Source of the DNA: an uncultured Bacteroidales bacterium
GTDB lineage: Bacteria > Bacteroidota > Bacteroidia > Bacteroidales > UBA932
Length of the DNA stretch: 44,760 nt
Direction of reading: 5' to 3'
NCBI GenBank assembly: GCA_949300335.1
Contig: CASGDV010000067.1
Location: forward strand, 1 to 44,760
How positions within the stretch are numbered: position 1 is the stretch's first letter; every line of letters begins with the position of its first letter. The notes below the pieces were generated by a model. That model was given only the letters and a program-made list of their open reading frames with translations. It was not told the origin of the DNA and ran no database searches. Positions 35,018-42,703 of the stretch are shown one piece after another. A program made the position numbers and the translations under genes.

Positions 35018-38000
35018 ATGAGAAAAACAGTAAAACTGTCATCTCTGTTTTCAATTCTGTTCGGTTTGGCAATATTGACGGGATTCGCATCCAACGTCTC
35101 CCAAGCCCAGAACAGAATAAGCGGAACAGTGTATGACACGGAGAAGTCTGTGCCTATGGCAGGCGCAGCTGTAATCGTTGAAGGAAAGAATGAGGCTTCC
35201 ATCACCGATATCGATGGAAAGTTTTCTTTGAATGCTAATGAAGGTGACGTTCTTCTCGTCCAGTTCATGGGCTATCATGACGAAAAAGTGACCGTGACAA
35301 GGTCGGCTGTCTATGAGATTGTCATGAAACCGGACAGCGAACAGCTTGAAGAAGTAGTCGTTACGGCTTTGGGACTTAAAAGGGAGAAAAGGTCTTTGGG
35401 ATATGCGGCTACCGATGTCTCCGGAGAGCAGCTTTCCGCAGTCCAGAACAGCAACTGGTTGAGCGGTCTTCAGGGAAAGGTGGCAGGTGTACAGTTCAAC
35501 AGTGCATCTTCAGGACCTATCGGTTCTCAGAAAGTTGTTGTCCGCGGTGAATCTTCCTTGAGCGGAAACAGCAGCGCCCTGTTTGTCGTTGACGGAATTC
35601 CTATTACATCGAGCGCTATTTCAAATGCATCCGGTTCTCTTTACACAAATCAGGATTCTCCTGTCGATTTCGGAGACGGCGCATCAGATATCAACCCTGA
35701 TGATATCGAGTCCATTACAGTCCTGAAAGGTGCTGCAGCTACCGCACTGTACGGATCGAGAGCCGGTAACGGTGCCATAATCATCACTACGAAATCCGGC
35801 CGGACTACTAAAGGCATAGGGGTTACTGTAAGTTCCCAGTTTACGGCGGATTTCCCGGGATACTGGCCGGATTTCCAGAAAGAATACGGTTCAGGTTCGG
35901 ATATGGGAGTCAATCCTTACAACTTCTGGGATGCCAGCATAAATCCTGAAGGCCAGACAAGAAACTACAGCCGTTATGCATGGGGTGAGGCATTCGGAGG
36001 AGGAAAACTCCGTTACCAGTACAACAGTTACAACTGGGAAACAGGCGAACTCGTTCCTACACCGTGGGAATATCAGGAAGACTGGTATACCGGTATTTTC
36101 CGCACTGGAATGACATGGGACAATACAGTCACCATAGAAGGAGGCAACGGAAAAGGAACCAGCGCCCGTCTTTCATTGAAAGATACGAGAAACGAATGGA
36201 TACTTCCGAATACCGGATATGGAAAGCAGACGGTATCTCTTTCATTCAATACACAGATGTGCAAATGGATAAAGCTGAATGCAAAAGTCAACTATTACAG
36301 GACCGATTCCGACAACATGCCTTCAAGTGCATACAACAACAACTCGGTGATGTATCAGCTGTCCTGGAGCAAGAATACCGACAGCATGAAGGAATATTAC
36401 GATGAATATTTCCTCGGAAGGTACAACAGCCAGACATATAACGATACCCAGTATCTCGTCAGCAACAACAACTATTACAACCCTTACAGGACATTGTATG
36501 AGATGACGAACTCTATGGACAAGGACAGATTCTTCGGTGTTGTAGGACTTACAATCGACTTTACGAAACACCTGACCCTTGATGTGAAGACAGGTATGGA
36601 TATGGACAATGAGTTCAGAACCCAGCGTAAGCCGAAGATGAGCTACAACTATGCCGACGGATGGTACAGGGAGCAGAGCAATCTCAGAATGGAAATGAAC
36701 TCCGACTTCATGTTGAAATATACCAACAGCTTCGTTGACGACAAACTTTCACTTACCGCAGCGTTCGGCGGCAACAACATGACATACAACCGCCGCAGCT
36801 GGAAATATACGATAGACCGTCTTGAAGTAGAGGACGTTTACAATACCATCAACTATCCGGCAGGTACTATTCCTGATATATCCACATACCGTTCCCGCAA
36901 ATCGGTGAACAGTCTCTACGGACTCGTATCCCTCGGATGGAACGACATGGTTTATCTTGACATCACAGCCAGGAACGACTGGTCGTCTACACTGTCGCCG
37001 GGCAACTGGTCATACTTCTATCCGTCTGTCAGCGGCAGCGTCCTCTTCGACCGTATCTTTAATTTCAGCGAGAACATGCCTTGGTTCACATATCTCAAAC
37101 TCAGAGGATCATGGGCAAATGTAGGTAAGGATACCGACCCTTATTCTATATCGTACGGATATACTTCGACAAACTTCCCTGGCGGTTACCGTCCTGCGGC
37201 TACAATGCCGAAAGAGGACCTCAAACCGGAGAATGTAGAAACATGGGAAGTAGGACTTGAGGCCAAGTTCGTCGACAACAGAATCGGTTTCGATGTTGCC
37301 CTCTATCAGACGGACATAACCAATCAGATATATGATGTCCCTTATGACTATATCACAGGTGCAAAATATTATACGGAAAACATAGGTCTGATAAGAAATA
37401 AAGGTATAGAAATCGCTGCCAGTTTCGTACCGGTCAAGACGAAGGACTGGACATGGAACATATCCGTAAATGCATCCCGCAATATCGGAAAACTCATGAG
37501 AATGTACGACGGCTGGGACAACAGCAACCCTCATCAGGCAGATTACGGAACGACTATCGGTAGCCGTCTGTTCATCTACAACTATGTAGGCCAGGAAATG
37601 GGACAGATCTGGGCAAAAGGTCTGGCACTTACTCCTGAAGGTTCCTACTATCTCGACGAGAACGGAAACAAGGTGGATTGCTCGAACCAGACAATCATAG
37701 ATGCCAAAACAGGTCTTCCGAGCATGTCCAATGACCTCAGGTATCTGGGCAACGTAAACCCTGACTGGACCGGAGGTCTTTCGACTTCGCTGAGATGGAA
37801 GAATCTCACCCTGGGAATGACATTCTCCGCAGCACTTGGAGGAAAGACATATTCGGTAACGGCCGCTATCCTCGGATATCAGGGTAAACTGACAAACACT
37901 CTTGAAGGAAGGTATGACGGACTGATTGCACCGGGATACAATATCGTCGGAACGGATGAAAACGGCAACGCCATATGCGAACCGAACAAGACTCTGACTA

Positions 38001-38317
38001 CCGATGTGCAGACCTATTGGAATCAGTTCAAGGGCAACAGATACAATTTCGAAGAATATACTTATAATACGTCATTCCTGAAGATGAAGGAACTCCGTAT
38101 CGAATATAATTTCCCGAGAGCTCTGATCGAAAAGACAAAGGTGCTCCAGGGAATAACGGTTGCGGCATATGCGACCAATCTGTTCTGCCTGTCCAACTTC
38201 CCGCTTTTCGATCCGGAAGTAGGTTCAATGAATGGTGCCAATATTCTCAGAGGTATTGAATCAGGTTCTTTCCCTATGAACAGATCAGTAGGTGTAAATC
38301 TTAAATTGAAGTTCTAG
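35018..38317 (+). CDS. SusC-like TonB-dependent outer-membrane transporter
   Basis: A 1099-residue SusC/RagA protein: signal peptide (1-31, ending SQAQ), carboxypeptidase-like domain (about 33-110, ISGTVYDTEKSVPMAGAAV), TonB-box region EEVVVTALG, plug domain (GKVAGVQFNSASSGPIGS, ALFVVDGIPI, LYGSRAGNGAIIITTKSG), then a 22-strand-type barrel ending in Phe (LKLKF). It imports the ligand captured by the SusD partner with energy from TonB. The susD gene follows after 39 nt. It is part of the operon starting with the GlpT homologue. Confidence 0.96.
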   Translation: MRKTVKLSSLFSILFGLAILTGFASNVSQAQNRISGTVYDTEKSVPMAGAAVIVEGKNEASITDIDGKFSLNANEGDVLLVQFMGYHDEKVTVTRSAVYEIVMKPDSEQLEEVVVTALGLKREKRSLGYAATDVSGEQLSAVQNSNWLSGLQGKVAGVQFNSASSGPIGSQKVVVRGESSLSGNSSALFVVDGIPITSSAISNASGSLYTNQDSPVDFGDGASDINPDDIESITVLKGAAATALYGSRAGNGAIIITTKSGRTTKGIGVTVSSQFTADFPGYWPDFQKEYGSGSDMGVNPYNFWDASINPEGQTRNYSRYAWGEAFGGGKLRYQYNSYNWETGELVPTPWEYQEDWYTGIFRTGMTWDNTVTIEGGNGKGTSARLSLKDTRNEWILPNTGYGKQTVSLSFNTQMCKWIKLNAKVNYYRTDSDNMPSSAYNNNSVMYQLSWSKNTDSMKEYYDEYFLGRYNSQTYNDTQYLVSNNNYYNPYRTLYEMTNSMDKDRFFGVVGLTIDFTKHLTLDVKTGMDMDNEFRTQRKPKMSYNYADGWYREQSNLRMEMNSDFMLKYTNSFVDDKLSLTAAFGGNNMTYNRRSWKYTIDRLEVEDVYNTINYPAGTIPDISTYRSRKSVNSLYGLVSLGWNDMVYLDITARNDWSSTLSPGNWSYFYPSVSGSVLFDRIFNFSENMPWFTYLKLRGSWANVGKDTDPYSISYGYTSTNFPGGYRPAATMPKEDLKPENVETWEVGLEAKFVDNRIGFDVALYQTDITNQIYDVPYDYITGAKYYTENIGLIRNKGIEIAASFVPVKTKDWTWNISVNASRNIGKLMRMYDGWDNSNPHQADYGTTIGSRLFIYNYVGQEMGQIWAKGLALTPEGSYYLDENGNKVDCSNQTIIDAKTGLPSMSNDLRYLGNVNPDWTGGLSTSLRWKNLTLGMTFSAALGGKTYSVTAAILGYQGKLTNTLEGRYDGLIAPGYNIVGTDENGNAICEPNKTLTTDVQTYWNQFKGNRYNFEEYTYNTSFLKMKELRIEYNFPRALIEKTKVLQGITVAAYATNLFCLSNFPLFDPEVGSMNGANILRGIESGSFPMNRSVGVNLKLKF

Positions 38318-38356
38318 AGGATTTTTATAATGTTCTGATGTAAAATTATTGACAGT

Positions 38357-39949
38357 ATGAAACTAAATATTAGAAATATATTGATTCTCACCATGATGAT
38401 GTTCGGGACGGCGGCCTGTACCCTCAATTTCGAGGAGATTAACACCAACCCCAACAAGATAACCCATGGTGACATAAAGGCCTACAACTGCTTTGAGCCA
38501 ATTGTCTATGGCCTAGGCTGCAATTCCCAGGAGTATAACAGATTCTGGAACAATGAACTGATACAGGTCACCGCATATACTTCCGGACAAACAAGACAGG
38601 AGCACATGTATCAGGTTACTCCGGGAAACTGGCAGAGTGTATGGGACATGTATGCAAGATACGGAGGTGATGCACAGCACATGATTCAGCTTGCCCAGAA
38701 GGACGGAGACAAATATTTAGAAGGAATCGGATTGATTTTCAAGGTATACTGCCTGTCTAATCTGGCCAGCATATTCGGCGAGATTCCATATGACGAAGCT
38801 TATCAGCTCGGAGAGAATCTCCAGCCGGCCTTTGAAACCGAAGAGGTCGTTTTCGGAAAACTGATAAGGGATCTTGACAGTGCCAATACTATTCTTGCAC
38901 GCGGCCCGAAGCCTGCGAAAAGCGGACTGGATCCGGTATACGGAGATGATGCGGCGAAATGGAGAAAGTATGCCAATTCGATGAAAATGAGACTTTTGTG
39001 CCGTATGTCGAATGTGAATGATACATATTGGAATGAAATACAGACAATGGTATCAAACCCTGACAAATATCCGGTATTTGAATCGAATGATGATGCGGCG
39101 CAGGTAGCATTCAAGGCTACTGATCCTTACATGTCATTCTGGGGGCAGGAAAAACTGACAAAGGCGGAATTTGTCGATTACAGGATGACTGAACAGGTCA
39201 TAAAGATGATGGCTGTTTTTGACAAGGAAAACAATGTCACCTACAATGACCCGAGACTTCCTGTATGGGGCGCCCAGAGGGGCGGTATCTGGAAAGGTAC
39301 TATAGCCGGATGTACAGAGGCACAGAAGTCTGAAGCCGATGAAAATGCATCCGTACTGAATTATGAGGTCATCTGCCGTGCTGACGCTCCTGCCATACTG
39401 ATGGATTATTCTGAAATTCTGTTCATCTATGCGGAAGGCGTGCTCAAGGGCAAGCTTGCAATGTCCAAGACTGCAAAGGAATTATATGAGGAAGCCGTAA
39501 CCGCAAATATGAAGAGATGGGCTGATTATGTACAGTACGGCAACAAAATCAAACCTATCCGGGATGCGGATATCAAGGATTTTCTCGCTTCCGACCTGGG
39601 CTCCTTCGACAAGGCTGGTACAGATGGAAACCTCTACAAGTCTCAGGAAGAATTCGTGCTTTCACAGAAGTGGCTGGCCCTGTTCACGATTGGTTGGGAA
39701 CAATATCATGAATGGAGAAGAACCGAATATCCGATATTGACCATAGGCGACGGAACCGTACTGAACGATTACGAACTGCCTACACGTTTCGGTTATCCTA
39801 ACTTTACCGAATCTTCCAACAAGGAACATGTTGCCGAAGCCCTTCAGAGAATGGGAGGCCCGAATGACATGCATACCTCACTGGTCTGGTCATACAAGAA
39901 ATTGAACGGCGGCAACCACAGGAATCCGCATCCGAACCAGGCGAAATAA
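38357..39949 (+). CDS. SusD-like surface lipoprotein, SusD-like_2 type
   Basis: A 530-residue lipoprotein (lipobox Cys21 in MFGTAAC) of the SusD/RagB superfamily, with the opening FEEINTNPNKI and the internal DAYQLG-like and WRKYANSMKMRLLCRMS segments that mark the SusD-like_2 branch. It forms the lid over the SusC barrel and binds the ligand at the cell surface. The SusD-like_2 branch is commonly paired with SusC proteins for a range of ligands, not only polysaccharides, which suits the enzymes here. The next gene begins 36 nt on. Confidence 0.93.
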   Translation: MKLNIRNILILTMMMFGTAACTLNFEEINTNPNKITHGDIKAYNCFEPIVYGLGCNSQEYNRFWNNELIQVTAYTSGQTRQEHMYQVTPGNWQSVWDMYARYGGDAQHMIQLAQKDGDKYLEGIGLIFKVYCLSNLASIFGEIPYDEAYQLGENLQPAFETEEVVFGKLIRDLDSANTILARGPKPAKSGLDPVYGDDAAKWRKYANSMKMRLLCRMSNVNDTYWNEIQTMVSNPDKYPVFESNDDAAQVAFKATDPYMSFWGQEKLTKAEFVDYRMTEQVIKMMAVFDKENNVTYNDPRLPVWGAQRGGIWKGTIAGCTEAQKSEADENASVLNYEVICRADAPAILMDYSEILFIYAEGVLKGKLAMSKTAKELYEEAVTANMKRWADYVQYGNKIKPIRDADIKDFLASDLGSFDKAGTDGNLYKSQEEFVLSQKWLALFTIGWEQYHEWRRTEYPILTIGDGTVLNDYELPTRFGYPNFTESSNKEHVAEALQRMGGPNDMHTSLVWSYKKLNGGNHRNPHPNQAK

Positions 39950-39985
39950 CCCTAAGATGATTCCTAAAATTAAAATTCAGTACTT

Positions 39986-42610
39986 ATGAAACGAATACAA
40001 TATATCATATTTTCCGCTCTGGGCATATTGCTGTCAGTCATGTCATGCGAGCGGATTGACATCGTCGAGACGCCGGAAATAAGGGTTACCGACTCTTCGG
40101 ACGAACTGGTTGTTTCCACTGCAGAAGTGAACCAGTATATTTCCGACCTGTCTTACTTCGAATATTCAGCTTCCGGAGATGAGAAAAATGAAGTTCTGGC
40201 AGCTGAAAAATTCAATGTCGTATCCAATACATCCTGGAGAGTTGTTCCGGTTGAGGAATATGACTGGATACGCACTTATCCTGAGTCCGGAGACAAGGAA
40301 GGTGTTTTCAGATTCTTTGTGGAAAGGAACAACAGTCAGACAGTCGAAAGAACGGCACGCTTTGAAGTATATATCAGCGACGGACAGCAGGAACGCAAGG
40401 TGGACGGGCTGATTACGGTCAATCAAGGCAAGTGTGTGGATTTCATGAAAGCTTCGTCAGCCGGACTCGAAATAGTATCAAACGATACCGGAAAGAAAAC
40501 CATAACAATTACCTGCAACGTTCCTTGGGAATACGAACTTGTTCCTGATGCCAATTACGCTACTGAAAATCTTGACTGGCTGAAGGACCTGACACAGAAA
40601 ACCGACGGCGTATCCCAGAAAATCGTTCTTCAGGCAACGGACAATTCCGACGGAGTGATACGCGGAGCTCTTTTGAAAGTGTCGGCACCGCAATATCCTG
40701 ATTCCGAGGAGTTCAACAGGGAAATACCAATAGTTCAGTTAGGCAAGGATGTTGAAATCAACGGTTTCCCTGTCCAGTGGATAATCGGTATAGGCAATAC
40801 AGCAGACAAAATCAATTTCCTTGAAACATTCCCTGGTTCAGGCTATATCGATGCCGTGACCGGCGGCGGACGGATTTCCTATGTATGTCCTCCTGACAAA
40901 GCCGACCCTGACGGCAAATTCACCAGAGTTGTCGGAGGCGGAGGCGATCCCTATGTTACAGGTGCATGGCCTGGCGATTATTGGGAATTCAAATCAGATG
41001 CTCCGGTATCCGGAGGAACGATCCTCAAGATTTCCTTTGAAGCTGCAACCTCGGCTACGGGACAGAAATTCTGGAGACTTGAATACAAGGACGGAGAAGA
41101 CTGGTATGTACCTGCATCCCTGAAACAGGAAACCGATGAACCTGGCTCCCACATTGTCTATACCCACACGATGAAGACCAGCAGCTCGGACAAAGTGCAG
41201 GTTTCTGCGACCGTCCAGATTAAAAACACTACGGATGCAGCTCACTTCCGTTTCGTATGTGCCGCCAACTGGCAGAGCAACGGCTCCGGTCCGCTGGATG
41301 CTCCTAATGGAGGTACAATGCGTCTGTCTCTTTCCGATACTAAATCCACTGAATGGCAGCCTACCATCAAATGTGTTGCAGCCGGTACTGAAGACCTTAC
41401 TCCGGCAACGATTGAAGTGACAGGACTCGAAGACGGGATACTCACTTTCGAAGGTACTCCGGAATCCGGAAAGACAATAAAGGTGACTTCCGATATAGAT
41501 TTCGAAACTACATCATCAGTTTCCTGGCTCCATGTCGAGAACGGAAGCGGTCTTTCTTTCGAAACCAGGGATGTAGTAATCACATGCGACCCGAGCGACC
41601 TGCCTGAAATGCGTAAAGGACAGATTCTTGTAAAATCGGGAATAACGACATATACCATCAATGTCATCCAGAGTGCGGCGGGAGCGGAATTGGAACCTTT
41701 CATCAGCATTGTCGGAGGCAACACTCTGAGTGTTCCCGGAACGGCATCCGAACTTGAACTCACAGTACAGGCCAATGTGGAATTCCTTACGGAAATCATT
41801 TCAGAAGGCTTATGGATTACACCTGGAACTTCTCCTTCATCTCTTGTAGAAAAGACTCCGGTCCTTTTCAACATCGCGGAAAACAAGGGAACAGCAGAAA
41901 GGACAGGCAAGATAAGATTCTACAATGAAAAGGAAAATATCGAATCGGTAATCACGATAAAGCAGGCTCCAGGTACGATATTACTGGCTAAGTGGGATCT
42001 CAGTGAAGAAACTATGGACACTTATAATAAGCTTTTCAGCACCGAAGCGGGAGATGCTGCTAAGATCGAAGGATTCGGAGGAGCTTATTTGCCTGCAAAT
42101 GCTGCCGGAACCGGTTCAATCAAATATTATTCGATAGACAAGACGGAACTGGATGTCAACTCTAAATTTGAAAGAGTTACCGGTGGTACCGGAGAGCCGT
42201 ATGTAACCGGAGCATGGCCTGGAGATTACTGGCTTATATCAGCCGAGTATCCAGAAGGCATACCTGACGGTGCGAAGATTCATGTTTCCTTCATTTCCAG
42301 AGCTTCCGGAACAGGAATGAAATATTGGCTGGTGGAATATTATGACGGAGGCCAGTGGAAACCTGCCATGGAGGTGCAGACAGCTGAAGTTGAGGGCGAG
42401 ACAATACAATATAATATCAACCATAACAATACAGCCAATTTCGATGTGGATTTCTCATATATAGCGACAGCTTCCGAGGAAGTCTTGATAAGGATCACAT
42501 GTCAGGCAAATGCCCAGGCAAGCGGAAAAGGTCCTTTGGAGGCACCGAACGGAGGTACGGTCAGACTGAAAGGAGGATCTGACAGTCCGGTAATCGAAAT
42601 GTTCAGATAG
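39986..42610 (+). CDS. Surface lipoprotein with BACON-like repeats and two duplicated beta-sandwich modules
   Basis: An 874-residue lipoprotein (lipobox Cys21 in VMSC). BACON-like beta domains lie at about 50-250 and 490-660 (SNTSWRVVPVEEYDWI, SSVSWLHVENGSGLSF). Two related modules (about 265-455 and 665-870) share DPYVTGAWPGDYW/EPYVTGAWPGDYW, FWRLEYKDGEDWYVPA/YWLVEYYDGGQWKPA and SGPLDAPNGGTMRL/KGPLEAPNGGTVRL, showing an internal duplication. Probably a surface ligand-binding protein of the SusE/SusF kind for this operon. No enzyme motif is seen. A strong terminator follows. Confidence 0.8.
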   Translation: MKRIQYIIFSALGILLSVMSCERIDIVETPEIRVTDSSDELVVSTAEVNQYISDLSYFEYSASGDEKNEVLAAEKFNVVSNTSWRVVPVEEYDWIRTYPESGDKEGVFRFFVERNNSQTVERTARFEVYISDGQQERKVDGLITVNQGKCVDFMKASSAGLEIVSNDTGKKTITITCNVPWEYELVPDANYATENLDWLKDLTQKTDGVSQKIVLQATDNSDGVIRGALLKVSAPQYPDSEEFNREIPIVQLGKDVEINGFPVQWIIGIGNTADKINFLETFPGSGYIDAVTGGGRISYVCPPDKADPDGKFTRVVGGGGDPYVTGAWPGDYWEFKSDAPVSGGTILKISFEAATSATGQKFWRLEYKDGEDWYVPASLKQETDEPGSHIVYTHTMKTSSSDKVQVSATVQIKNTTDAAHFRFVCAANWQSNGSGPLDAPNGGTMRLSLSDTKSTEWQPTIKCVAAGTEDLTPATIEVTGLEDGILTFEGTPESGKTIKVTSDIDFETTSSVSWLHVENGSGLSFETRDVVITCDPSDLPEMRKGQILVKSGITTYTINVIQSAAGAELEPFISIVGGNTLSVPGTASELELTVQANVEFLTEIISEGLWITPGTSPSSLVEKTPVLFNIAENKGTAERTGKIRFYNEKENIESVITIKQAPGTILLAKWDLSEETMDTYNKLFSTEAGDAAKIEGFGGAYLPANAAGTGSIKYYSIDKTELDVNSKFERVTGGTGEPYVTGAWPGDYWLISAEYPEGIPDGAKIHVSFISRASGTGMKYWLVEYYDGGQWKPAMEVQTAEVEGETIQYNINHNNTANFDVDFSYIATASEEVLIRITCQANAQASGKGPLEAPNGGTVRLKGGSDSPVIEMFR

Positions 42611-42615
42611 ATTCA

Positions 42616-42645
42616 GAAAATAGCCGGTCAAGACCGGCTATTTTC
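42616..42645. terminator. Strong bidirectional terminator after the susCD operon
   Basis: A perfect 14-bp inverted repeat, GAAAATAGCCGGTC and its complement, is separated by only AA (real loop probably four bases); one side ends in TTTT on each strand. It separates the GlpT-SusCD-BACON genes from the next gene. Confidence 0.85.
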
Positions 42646-42656
42646 ATATTTCGTTG

Positions 42657-42664
42657 TATATTTG
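42657..42664 (+). promoter_or_regulatory. -7 box of the phosphoesterase-GDPD gene
   Basis: TATATTTG, 40 nt before the start codon and just after the terminator. No -33 box at 19 nt (that position falls in the terminator stem), so the gene may need an activator or depend on read-through. Confidence 0.45.
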
Positions 42665-42703
42665 GAACAGTTAGTCATTAATTCATAGCTTGATTGATAT
42701 AAT

